Origin: an uncultured Oscillospiraceae bacterium
GTDB lineage: Bacteria > Bacillota > Clostridia > Oscillospirales > Oscillospiraceae
Assembly: GCA_934631005.1 (NCBI GenBank)
Contig: CAKTXA010000011.1
Location: 3,747-67,746 of the forward strand
Length of the DNA stretch: 64,000 bases
Reading direction: 5' to 3'
Positions 57,264-64,000 of the stretch are shown here, piece by piece. Below the pieces are notes generated by a model, which had not been told where the DNA came from, ran no database searches, and saw nothing but the letters and a program-made list of their open reading frames with translations. Position numbers and translations under genes: made by a program. Position 1 is the first letter of the stretch, and the number at the start of each line of letters is the position of its first letter.

Positions 57264-59558
57264 TCAGTCTTTGATCAGCCCGGCCTTGGTGAACTCCGCA
57301 AACAGCACGTGCGGCGTGATCGGGCAGCGGTCGATGGCCACGCCGGTCGCCTGACGAATGGCGTTGCGGATGGCGGGTGCGGGCGAGCACGCGGGCGGTT
57401 CGCCGAGCGCCTTCGTGCCGTAGGCCGAGGTCGGCTCATAGTTTTCCACGAACTCCGCGTCCAGGTTCGGATGATCCATAAACGTGGAGAGCTTGTAGTC
57501 CAGCAGGTTATTGTTGAGCGGGCGGCCGGTCTTTGCGTCGAACAGCAGCTGCTCGGACAGGCCGAAGCCGATGCCCATGGACATGCCGCCGTGCACCTGC
57601 GCCTCGGCCAGCGCCGGGTTCACGAGCTTGCCGCAGTCGTGGACGTTCACGATGTTCAAAAGCTTCACCTTGCACATCGGAATATCGACCTCGACCTCGG
57701 CGAGCGTGCAGCCGAAGGAGTAGGCGTTGTTGCGGATGGTGTATGTAGACTCGGCCGTCAGGTGCTCGGAGTGCACGGGGTTATACTGCGCGGTCATCGC
57801 CAGCTCCGAAAGGCTCATCAGCACGCGCCCGTCGGTCGTGCGCACGATGTTGGAGCCGATGATGTCCATATTATACGTCGCCTGCCGCGTGACCTCGCAG
57901 GCGTAGTCCAGGATCTTCTTTTTGAGCAGCTCCGCCGTCTGCCGGATGGAGAAGCCCGCGGTGAAGGTCTGGCGGGAGGCGTAGGCGCCAAGGCCGGTGG
58001 GCGTGATGTCGGTATCCTGACAGGAGATGACGTGCACCTTTTTATAGTCCGACAGGCCCATCACCTCGGCGCACATCTGCGCGTAGGCGGTGTCGGCGCC
58101 CTGGCCGATCTCCGTTTCGCCGACCTGCAGGTTGATCGTGCCGTCCAGATTCAGCTGCAGGCGGCAGGACGAGGTCTCCAGCGAGATGGGGTACACGGCG
58201 GTATTGTACCAGAACGTGGCCAGGCCGATGCCGCGGCGGATGGGGCCGGTCTGGTTCTGATATTTCCTGCGCTTTTCCTCGTAGCCGATGGCCTGCATAC
58301 CCTTTTCCATACACTCGCGGAACGAGTCGGTATACAGCTCATTGTGCGAGAAGCCGTCGACATACCCCTTTTTCATCAGGTTCTGCCAGCGGTAGGCCAG
58401 CGGCGTCATGCCGACGGCCTCGGCGCACTCCTCGGCGTGCGACTCGTCGGCAAACGAGGCCTGCGGCATACCGTAGCCGCGCATCGCGCCCGCCACGGGG
58501 CGGTTTGTGAACACGGTGTAGGCGTCGCCCTCAAAGTTCGGGCAGGGATAGTGCTGATTGAACGAGCCCAGCGCCTTGGCCACGATCGAGTGGCCGTGGG
58601 ACGCGTAGCCGCCCTGATTGGAGAAGCACTCCACCTTTTTCGCGGCGATGGTGCCGTCCTTGCGCAGCCACGAGATGATGTGGATGCGGATGGCGTGGCG
58701 CACGCGGTTGGAGACGAACGTCTCCTCGCGGGAGCAGTCCAGCTTCACCAGCCGCCCGCCGACCTGCGTGCAGCACCAGGCGCACAGCGGCTCATACAGC
58801 GCGTCCTGCTTGTTGCCGAAGCCGCCGCCGATGTAGGGCTTGATGACGCGGATGTCGCCCCACGGGCGGCCGAGCGCCTGCCCAACGATGCGGCGGATGA
58901 TGTGCGGGATCTGCGTGGACGACGTGACGACCAGCCGTCCGTTCTCCTCATGGCAGAAGCAGCCGTGGTTTTCGATGTGGCAGTGCTGTACGGTGGGCGT
59001 GTCGTACCAGCCCTCGACCTTGATGAGGCCCGGCTCTTTGATCGCCTCGGCGTAATTGCCGGCGGCCATCGACGAATGGTTCAGAATATTGTTGGGGTAG
59101 TTTTCATGCAGCTGCGGCGCGCCGGGCTGCATGGCCTCCTGCACGTCCAGCACGAACGGCAGCTCTTCATATTCCACCTGAATGGCGCGGATGGCCTGAC
59201 TGGCGGCGACCTCGTTATCCGCAATGACGGCGCACACATCGTCGCCGTAGTAGCGCACGTGGCGGTTCAGCAGATGCCGGTCGCGCACGTCCTGATGGTG
59301 CGGGTCCATCGACCACGGGTGGCCCGCGGTGGGGAACGGGATGTCCGGCACGTCGAAGCACGTGAGGATCTTCACCACGCCGGGGATCTTCTCCGCCTCG
59401 GTCTTGTCGATGGACTTTACAAAGCCGTGCGCGATGGTCGAATGCTTGACGCGCACGAGCAGCGCTTCCTTCGGCGCCAGATCGTCATAGTATTTCGTCC
59501 GCCCGGTCGCCTTGTCAAAGGCGTCCACGCGCACCTCGCTGGTTCCCACGATGCTCAT
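57264..59558 (-). CDS. xdhA: Xanthine dehydrogenase-type molybdenum-binding subunit
   Basis: A 764-residue catalytic subunit of the xanthine oxidase family. RVDAFDKATGRTKYYDDL is the usual start, GGGFGNKQ and the AMRGYGMPQ loop contact the molybdopterin, VGETEIGQGADT replaces QGGxExGQG, and the C-terminal GEPPACSPAPAIRNAI supplies the catalytic Glu. Such enzymes hydroxylate purines or other N-heterocycles, or act on aldehydes. Start ATG 59558 follows GGAGG. The MocA-like gene is divergent, which supports a molybdenum-cytosine-dinucleotide cofactor and a purine-like substrate, though this is not proven. Confidence 0.9.
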   Translation of the reverse strand: MSIVGTSEVRVDAFDKATGRTKYYDDLAPKEALLVRVKHSTIAHGFVKSIDKTEAEKIPGVVKILTCFDVPDIPFPTAGHPWSMDPHHQDVRDRHLLNRHVRYYGDDVCAVIADNEVAASQAIRAIQVEYEELPFVLDVQEAMQPGAPQLHENYPNNILNHSSMAAGNYAEAIKEPGLIKVEGWYDTPTVQHCHIENHGCFCHEENGRLVVTSSTQIPHIIRRIVGQALGRPWGDIRVIKPYIGGGFGNKQDALYEPLCAWCCTQVGGRLVKLDCSREETFVSNRVRHAIRIHIISWLRKDGTIAAKKVECFSNQGGYASHGHSIVAKALGSFNQHYPCPNFEGDAYTVFTNRPVAGAMRGYGMPQASFADESHAEECAEAVGMTPLAYRWQNLMKKGYVDGFSHNELYTDSFRECMEKGMQAIGYEEKRRKYQNQTGPIRRGIGLATFWYNTAVYPISLETSSCRLQLNLDGTINLQVGETEIGQGADTAYAQMCAEVMGLSDYKKVHVISCQDTDITPTGLGAYASRQTFTAGFSIRQTAELLKKKILDYACEVTRQATYNMDIIGSNIVRTTDGRVLMSLSELAMTAQYNPVHSEHLTAESTYTIRNNAYSFGCTLAEVEVDIPMCKVKLLNIVNVHDCGKLVNPALAEAQVHGGMSMGIGFGLSEQLLFDAKTGRPLNNNLLDYKLSTFMDHPNLDAEFVENYEPTSAYGTKALGEPPACSPAPAIRNAIRQATGVAIDRCPITPHVLFAEFTKAGLIKD

Positions 59559-59711
59559 GTCTGAACCTCCATTTGTTCTGGGAAGTCTCCCGGATACCGG
59601 CATTTTGCCGGACGGCAGGTCAAAAATCCGCCGCATTTCAGTAAGTTTGTATCATTATAACACCGAAAAAATCAAAGCGAAAGAAAAAGCTTGATTCTAG
59701 TTTCAGGATAA

Positions 59712-59779
59712 CGAATGTTTTCGAAACTGTCGAACGTTTCAAAATTTGATTGGCTATTTCCCCAAAAATCGGGTATACT
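59712..59779 (+). promoter_or_regulatory. Direct repeats and promoter ahead of the MocA-like gene
   Basis: CGAATGTTT (59712-59720) and CGAACGTTT (59731-59739) are repeated 19 bases apart, and TTTTCGAAAC with GTTTCAAAA forms an imperfect inverted pair around them. TTGGCT (59750-59755), 18 bases and TATACT (59774-59779) give a promoter for the cytidylyltransferase gene. A TATAAT for the opposite strand is at 59654-59659. The repeats may be a shared operator. Confidence 0.5.
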
Positions 59780-59810
59780 GTTTGGAGAAAATGACAGGAG
59801 GCGGAAGCAA

Positions 59811-60392
59811 ATGGAGCACGCGGACGGGCTGCGCATCGGCTGCGTCGTGATGGCGGCGGGCAATTCCAGCCGTTTTGGGAGCAACAAGCTGCTGCACCGG
59901 CTGGACGGCCGGACGTTCATCGAGCGCGCGCTGGACGCCGTGCCGCCGGAGCTGCTGGAAAATACCGTGGTCGTCACGCAGTATGACGCAGTGGCGGCGC
60001 TGGCGGAGCGCCGCGGGCTGCGCGTTTTGCGGAACGAGCACCCCGACTGGGGCGTCAGCCATACCATCCGCCTCGGCACGCAGGCGCTGCAAAGCTGTGA
60101 CGGCATCTTATATCTGGTGGCCGACCAGCCGCACCTGACGCAGGCGTCGGTCAGCCGGATCGTGCAGACGTGGCGGGCGCACCCCGACCGCATCACGGGT
60201 GCGGCGCACGGCGAACGGCGCGGCAACCCGAATCTGTTCCCCGCGGAATTTTTTGACGAGCTGTGCGCATTGGAGGGCGACCGCGGCGGCACCCGCGTCA
60301 TCCGCGCCCACCCCGAACGCCTCCTCACCGTCCAGATTCCCGAAGCAGAGCTTGCCGATCACGATGACCCCGACAAACTCGGCGGGTCATAG
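59811..60392 (+). CDS. mocA: MocA-like molybdenum cofactor cytidylyltransferase
   Basis: A 193-residue nucleotidyltransferase. The loop VVMAAGNSSRFGSNKLLHRLDG is the NTP-transferase signature, and YLVADQPHLTQASVSRIV plus the GNPNLFPAEFF block are as in MocA/MobA-like proteins. MocA adds CMP to molybdopterin, giving the cofactor form used by xanthine dehydrogenase-family enzymes, which are encoded divergently next door. AGGAGG is nine bases before ATG 59811. The length is normal (about 190-200). Confidence 0.87.
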   Translation: MEHADGLRIGCVVMAAGNSSRFGSNKLLHRLDGRTFIERALDAVPPELLENTVVVTQYDAVAALAERRGLRVLRNEHPDWGVSHTIRLGTQALQSCDGILYLVADQPHLTQASVSRIVQTWRAHPDRITGAAHGERRGNPNLFPAEFFDELCALEGDRGGTRVIRAHPERLLTVQIPEAELADHDDPDKLGGS

Positions 60393-60420
60393 GAAAAACA
60401 GAAAAAATAGACCGCGCCCC

Positions 60421-60516
60421 TCAATTATTCATTATTCAATATTCATTTTTCATCATTCATTACGTGGGGTCAATGAATAATGAATGATGAAGGATGAAAA
60501 ATGAAGAATGTTTCGT
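60421..60516. repeat. AT-rich inverted repeat of ATTCATT units
   Basis: The left half (60421-60461) is built of ATTCATT/ATTCAAT units; after a CGTGGGGTC centre, the right half (60473-60511) is made of the complementary AATGAAT/GATGAAA units, making a long imperfect hairpin. Similar one-sided tracts of TTCACTA units flank repeats at 2610, 11705, 20878 and 60856. Copy 6 of the structured repeat begins directly after it. Confidence 0.65.
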
Positions 60517-60521
60517 TTTTC

Positions 60522-60849
60522 GTCGTAACGTAGGGGAGGGGCTTGCCCCTCCCGCCGGTACGCGCCGCCGTACTTTTGGGGCAGTGCCGATTTGCTGGAG
60601 TCCCCTTGGCTTCCCCTCGGGGAAGCTGGCTGCGGAGCGTTAGCGGAGCAGACTGATGAGGGCCGGGGAGCACTGACGGATAGCTTAGCATGCTCAGCAA
60701 AACGCAACTGCTCCCCGGCCCTCATCCGGCTCGCTGCGCTCGCCACCTTCCCCGAGGGGAAGGCAAGGGGTGCATCCCGCGCTGCGGTACGTGCAAAATC
60801 CACAGCTGCCAACCAGCGGGAGGGGCAAGCCCCTCCCCTACGTTACGAC
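60522..60849. repeat. Structured intergenic repeat, copy 6 (full length)
   Basis: A 328 bp copy with both terminal arms intact (GTCGTAACGTAGGGG at 60522, CTACGTTACGAC ending 60849) and the internal GGCCGGGGAGC/GCTCCCCGGCC pair. The inner hairpin is a third variant, GGCTCGCTGCGCTCGCC. It holds no gene. The gap 60393-60918 contains only this element, the inverted repeat before it and the terminator after it. Confidence 0.87.
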
Positions 60850-60890
60850 GAATTACTTACTTCTTCACTATTCACTATTCACTCTTCACT

Positions 60891-60920
60891 AAAAAAACGC
60901 CCCCTCGGGGGCGTTTTTTC
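60891..60920. terminator. Terminator of the pyridoxamine kinase operon
   Basis: AAAAAACGCCCC, short CTC loop, GGGGCGTTTTTT: symmetrical, so it can act on both strands. It sits at the 3' end of the minus-strand vitamin B6 genes. Confidence 0.85.
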
Positions 60921-61752
60921 ATTCTTCCAACTTCCGCATGAGCCACGGCAATGCCTGTTCGAAATCGACGCCGTACCAGTGCTCCGGATCGTCCAGGGTG
61001 CGGCGGATGGACTCCAGCGTAAAATCCGCGGCGAGCCTTGCGGCGGAGAACGCGTCCTGCCCGCGCAGGTACGCGCCTGTGAACGCGGCGGCAAAAACGT
61101 CGCCCGTGCCGTGGCAGACGCGCTCCACGCGCGGGTGGGTGTAAATCTCCAGCTTGTCCCGCGTCCGCACGGCCACGCCCGTGGTCTGATCGTCCCGGCG
61201 GACGCCGGTGAGCACCACGGTCTTTGCGCCCTCATCCAGCAGCGCGTCCGTGAGCATCCGTGCATAGCCCGCATCGCACACCGGTCGGTACGGAAGGCCC
61301 GTCAGAATCGCGGCCTCGGTGAGATTCGGCAGGATCACGTCCGCCGAAAACGCCAGCCGCGCCATCGCGGGCACTAAGGCCTCCGAAAGGCCGGCGTACA
61401 GCCGCCCGGAGTCTGCCATCGCGGGGTCGACGATGCGCAGCCCGCCCGGCAGCAGAAGCGTATCCATCACCGCCAGCACGTCCTCCACCTGCCGCGCCCC
61501 GCTGAGATAGCCGGTGCAGGCGGCGGAAAAGCGGATGCCCTCCCGCTCCCAGTGCGCGCGGATGGCGGGGATGTCGTCACCCAGATCGCGGAACGTATAG
61601 CCCGTGAAGCCGCCCGTGTGCGTGGAGAGCACCGCTGTGGGCAGCACCGCCGTCTCCAGCCCGCACACGGACAAAATGGGCAGCGCCGCCGTGAGCGAGC
61701 ACTGCCCCACGCAGGAAATATCCTGCACGCTCAAAATACGCCGCCCGCGCAT
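60919..61752 (-). CDS. pdxY: Pyridoxamine/pyridoxal kinase
   Basis: A 277-residue PfkB-fold vitamin B6 kinase. RILSVQDISCVGQCSLTAALPILSVCGLE and AVLSTHTGGFTGYTF are the typical opening; VDPAMADSGRLYAG, LPNLTEAAILTGL and the ATP-site HGTGDVFAAAFTGA follow. It phosphorylates pyridoxamine, pyridoxal or pyridoxine to the cofactor form. Start ATG 61752 overlaps the stop of the ECF S gene upstream, so uptake and trapping are coupled. PdxK and PdxY are hard to separate by eye. Confidence 0.9.
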   Translation of the reverse strand: MRGRRILSVQDISCVGQCSLTAALPILSVCGLETAVLPTAVLSTHTGGFTGYTFRDLGDDIPAIRAHWEREGIRFSAACTGYLSGARQVEDVLAVMDTLLLPGGLRIVDPAMADSGRLYAGLSEALVPAMARLAFSADVILPNLTEAAILTGLPYRPVCDAGYARMLTDALLDEGAKTVVLTGVRRDDQTTGVAVRTRDKLEIYTHPRVERVCHGTGDVFAAAFTGAYLRGQDAFSAARLAADFTLESIRRTLDDPEHWYGVDFEQALPWLMRKLEE

Positions 61753-62309
61753 CACAGCTTTTCCAGCAGCCCCGCGTTTTTGAGCGCCGGGCGCAGCGCG
61801 GCGTACAGGATGGGCGCAGCGATGAACGCAGCCACGGCGTTGATGAGCGACGCCGGGAGCTTGGAGAGCATCGTGGCCCAGGTCGTATCCATCGGATAGC
61901 CGTAGACAAAGCGCTGGTAGACGAACGTTTTGAGCATATACAAAACGACATAGCTCAAGGCGCCCACGACGCTGCCGAGGATGACGCGGCCGTGCAGGCC
62001 CTTGCCCTCCTTTTTCGGCCGGACGATCATCACGCAGATCCATGCCATGGCAAATTTCGACACAAACGTGATCAGGCAGTTCGCAAGGTCATACCCGCCG
62101 AACAGCGCGTCATACAGCGCCGAGCCGAGACCCGCTGCCAGCCCGCCGAACACCGGCCCCAGCAGCATGCCCGACAGCAGGCACATCGCGTTCGCAAAAT
62201 GCACCTTGGAGCCGAGCAGCGGGAAGCGCAGGAATGTGACGACGCAGACGATGGCCGCCATCACGGCGGTAAACGTGATCCTGTAAATACTCCGATTTTC
62301 TTTTCTCAT
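61752..62309 (-). CDS. ECF transporter S component, probably for vitamin B6
   Basis: A 185-residue six-span protein with the S-component layout: TAVMAAIVCVVTFLRFPL at the N terminus (the A-x3-A helix contacting EcfT), then VHFANAMCLLSGMLLGPVFGGLAAGLGSALYD. It binds a vitamin and works with a shared EcfAAT module encoded elsewhere. Because a pyridoxamine kinase gene overlaps its end and a PdxR-like regulator is divergent, pyridoxine or pyridoxal is the likely cargo. Start ATG 62309 follows GGAGG; the longer frame to 62351 has none. Confidence 0.85.
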   Translation of the reverse strand: MRKENRSIYRITFTAVMAAIVCVVTFLRFPLLGSKVHFANAMCLLSGMLLGPVFGGLAAGLGSALYDALFGGYDLANCLITFVSKFAMAWICVMIVRPKKEGKGLHGRVILGSVVGALSYVVLYMLKTFVYQRFVYGYPMDTTWATMLSKLPASLINAVAAFIAAPILYAALRPALKNAGLLEKL

Positions 62310-62344
62310 AAGAATATCCTCCCTGCGGGGCGGGCCTCGCTCAC

Positions 62345-62405
62345 TTGACAAACCCGCCCCTTGTGTCTATGATTATAGCGGAAACTGGCATTTTAGAAAT
62401 TGCCA
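62345..62405. promoter_or_regulatory. Divergent promoters and candidate PdxR operator
   Basis: For the regulator: TTGACA (62345-62350), 17 bases, TATGAT (62368-62373). On the other strand a TATAAT (62377-62372) overlaps that -10. Just beyond is the inverted repeat TGGCA (62386-62390) N10 TGCCA (62401-62405). Overlapping divergent -10 boxes with an adjacent palindrome would let one regulator control both directions. Confidence 0.55.
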
Positions 62406-62434
62406 AAATTATAATATTTTACAGGGTCAGTTTT

Positions 62435-63823
62435 ATGATACGTACCTATGAACTCGAGCACAGCGGCAAGACGCCGCTGTATGAGCAGCTTTACCGCGCC
62501 ATCCGGCAGGAGCTTCTCTCCGGCGCCATCGCGGGCGGGGAGCGGCTGCCGTCCAAGCGGGCGCTGGCGGAGCATCTGTCCGTCAGCAAGATCACGGTGG
62601 AGACGGCCTACGCGCAGCTGCTCGCCGAGGGCTACATCACGGCGCGGCAGCGCTCGGGCTATTACGCCGAGCATCTCGCGCCGCTCGCCCCGGCGGCGGC
62701 CCCCGCCGTGCCCGCGCCGCAGCCCGTCCCGCCGGAGACGGCCGAGACGCCCTCGGCAGCGCTGTTTCCGTTTTCCGTCTGGGCGCGGCTGATGCGCACG
62801 GTGCTGCTGGAGGATCGCCCGGCGCTGCTGCAGAGCGTGCCCGGCGCGGGCGTTTGGGCGCTGCGCTGCGCCATCGCGGAGGAGTTCGGCAGGCTTCGCG
62901 GCATGAAGATCGCGCCGGAGCAGGTGTTCATCGGCTCCGGCACGGAGTATTTCTACAATCTGCTCATCCAGTTTCTCGGCCGTGACCGCCTGTACGGCGC
63001 GGAGCTGCTGGGGCACCGCAAGCTCGCCCGCGTGTACGCCGCGAACGGCGTGCGCGTCTGCCCGCTGGAGATGGACGGCGACGGCGTTGTGCCGCAGGCG
63101 CTGCAAAAAAGCGGCGCGCAGGTGCTGCACATCTCGCCCGCGCACCAGTACCCCACCGGCGCGGTCATGCCCATCGCGCGGCGGCGGCAGATTTTGCGCT
63201 GGCTGGCGGAGGACGCGGAGCGCTGGGTGATCGAGGACGATTTTGACGCCGAATTCCGCTTTTCGGGCCTGCCCATCCCGCCGATGCAGAGCATGGACCC
63301 CTGCGGGCGTGTGTTGTATCTCAATACGTTTTCCAAAACGCTCTCGCCGTCGCTGCGCATCAGCTATCTCATCCTGCCGCTCGGGCTGCTGCCGCGCTGG
63401 CAGCAGATGATGGGCTTTTACAGCTGCACCGTGCCGTCGTTCGAGCAGTTCACGCTGGCGCGGTTTCTGTCCGGCGGGTGGTTTGAAAAGCACCTGACAC
63501 GGGCAAAAAAATATTACCGCACCGTGCGCGAGCAGCTGCTCTCGCAGCTGTTCGCACCGCCGTGCGCGGGGCGCTTCGAGGTGCTCGGCGCGGGCGCGGG
63601 ACTGCATCTGCTGCTGCGCGTGCGCACGGCCCTGCCGGACGCGGAGCTGTCGCCGCTTCTGCAGCGGGCGGGGCTGGAGGCGGAGCTTTTGAGCTCGTTT
63701 TACCTCCAGACGTCGCCGGACTCCGCCCGCGGCTGCATCGTCCTCCACTACGCCGACCTCCGCCCGGAAACAGCCGCCGCCGCCCTCAAAAAGCTGTGCG
63801 CCCTGCTCCCGGAGGGGGCGTAG
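62435..63823 (+). CDS. pdxR: MocR/PdxR-family regulator (GntR winged helix fused to aminotransferase)
   Basis: A 462-residue fusion. Residues 1-75 are a GntR winged helix (TPLYEQLYRAIRQELLSGAIAGGERLPSKRALAEHLSVSKITVETAY). Residues about 110-460 are a fold-type I aminotransferase with pyridoxal-binding Lys in NTFSKTLSPSLRISYL and VIEDDFDAEFRFSG. MocR proteins of this kind sense pyridoxal phosphate and control B6 salvage. The divergent pyridoxamine kinase/ECF operon makes the PdxR role very likely. Start ATG 62435 lacks a clear site (CAGGGT is 10 bases upstream). Confidence 0.9.
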   Translation: MIRTYELEHSGKTPLYEQLYRAIRQELLSGAIAGGERLPSKRALAEHLSVSKITVETAYAQLLAEGYITARQRSGYYAEHLAPLAPAAAPAVPAPQPVPPETAETPSAALFPFSVWARLMRTVLLEDRPALLQSVPGAGVWALRCAIAEEFGRLRGMKIAPEQVFIGSGTEYFYNLLIQFLGRDRLYGAELLGHRKLARVYAANGVRVCPLEMDGDGVVPQALQKSGAQVLHISPAHQYPTGAVMPIARRRQILRWLAEDAERWVIEDDFDAEFRFSGLPIPPMQSMDPCGRVLYLNTFSKTLSPSLRISYLILPLGLLPRWQQMMGFYSCTVPSFEQFTLARFLSGGWFEKHLTRAKKYYRTVREQLLSQLFAPPCAGRFEVLGAGAGLHLLLRVRTALPDAELSPLLQRAGLEAELLSSFYLQTSPDSARGCIVLHYADLRPETAAAALKKLCALLPEGA

Positions 63824-63853
63824 TTTGCCGCAGCATAGGCGCGTTCGTTTTTC

Positions 63854-64000
63854 GTCGTAACGTAGGGGCGGGGCTTGCCCCGCCCGCTGGTTGGCAGCTG
63901 TGGATTTTGCACGCACCGCAAACTCGTAGGCACCCCATACCTTCCCCTCGGGGCCGATTCCCCCTATCAGGGGGAAATGTCCCGAAGGGACAAAGAGGGT
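63854..64000. repeat. Structured intergenic repeat, copy 7 (cut by the window end)
   Basis: Begins GTCGTAACGTAGGGGCGGGG and contains the CTTCCCCTCGGGGCCGATTCCCCC module in the same orientation as copy 5. It continues beyond the window. The 30 bases between the pdxR stop and this copy hold nothing recognisable. Confidence 0.85.

Overview
The window is a GC-rich chromosomal segment from an anaerobic Bacillota, most likely a clostridial relative of the Oscillospiraceae. This placement is inferred from gene content only. Evidence for it: an oxygen-independent ribonucleotide reductase (nrdD/nrdG), a reverse rubrerythrin plus rubredoxin under a PerR-like regulator, a PdaA-type spore cortex deacetylase, many Gram-positive lipoproteins, strong GGAGG ribosome binding sites, and a family of roughly 300-380 bp structured intergenic repeats. 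No phage, IS transposase or CRISPR array was seen.

Layout. 1-2.1 kb: tail of a LacI regulator, an AraC regulator and a 2-hydroxyacid dehydrogenase. 2.2-3.0 kb: repeats and tRNA-Ser(CGA), preceded by two tandem units that copy the tRNA 3' end. 3.2-7.8 kb: solute-binding lipoprotein, YfbR-like nucleotidase, MATE pump. 7.9-9.2 kb: PerR-like regulator, reverse rubrerythrin and rubredoxin behind a promoter with two Fur/PerR-type boxes. 9.3-11.3 kb: lower-GC lipoprotein and XRE regulator. 11.8-16.9 kb: complete branched-chain amino acid (Liv) ABC operon. 17.3-20.7 kb: class II aldolase, PdaA, a tiny Cys-rich peptide and a cation:proton antiporter. 20.9-24.4 kb: dut-nrdG divergent from nrdD, with two tandem pairs of NrdR-like boxes between them. 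24.4-27.2 kb: D-aminoacylase and a LacI regulator.

27.4-41.4 kb is one long co-directional locus: a TauABC-like importer (one binding protein, two permeases, two ATPases), an SDR dehydrogenase, a TauE/SafE exporter, a class II aldolase, a triosephosphate-isomerase paralogue, a LarA-like racemase, an RpiB-like isomerase, a split transketolase and two alcohol dehydrogenases. It contains no kinase, although most of these families act on sugar phosphates. The TauE exporter and TauABC-type importer suggest that a sulfonate may stand in for phosphate. The substrate is unknown.

41.6-47.5 kb is a five-gene operon resembling Dlt teichoic-acid D-alanylation but rearranged: adenylating ligase, GNAT acetyltransferase, acyl carrier protein, MBOAT, and a membrane-anchored fusion of an SGNH-like domain to a PgaB/IcaB-type polysaccharide deacetylase. 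I infer a surface-glycan modification machine that couples O-acylation with N-deacetylation. This and the kinase-free locus are the two best candidates for something undescribed.

47.6-51.9 kb: a DUF975-like membrane protein and a lipid-linked sugar set (DUF2142 protein, GT2, DUF2304, EmrE-like). 52.4-55.8 kb: lipoprotein, second MATE pump and a BrnT/BrnA toxin-antitoxin pair. 55.9-60.4 kb: three-subunit xanthine-dehydrogenase-type molybdoenzyme divergent from a MocA-like cytidylyltransferase. 60.9-63.8 kb: pyridoxamine kinase and ECF S component divergent from a MocR/PdxR regulator, i.e. vitamin B6 salvage. The window ends inside another copy of the intergenic repeat.
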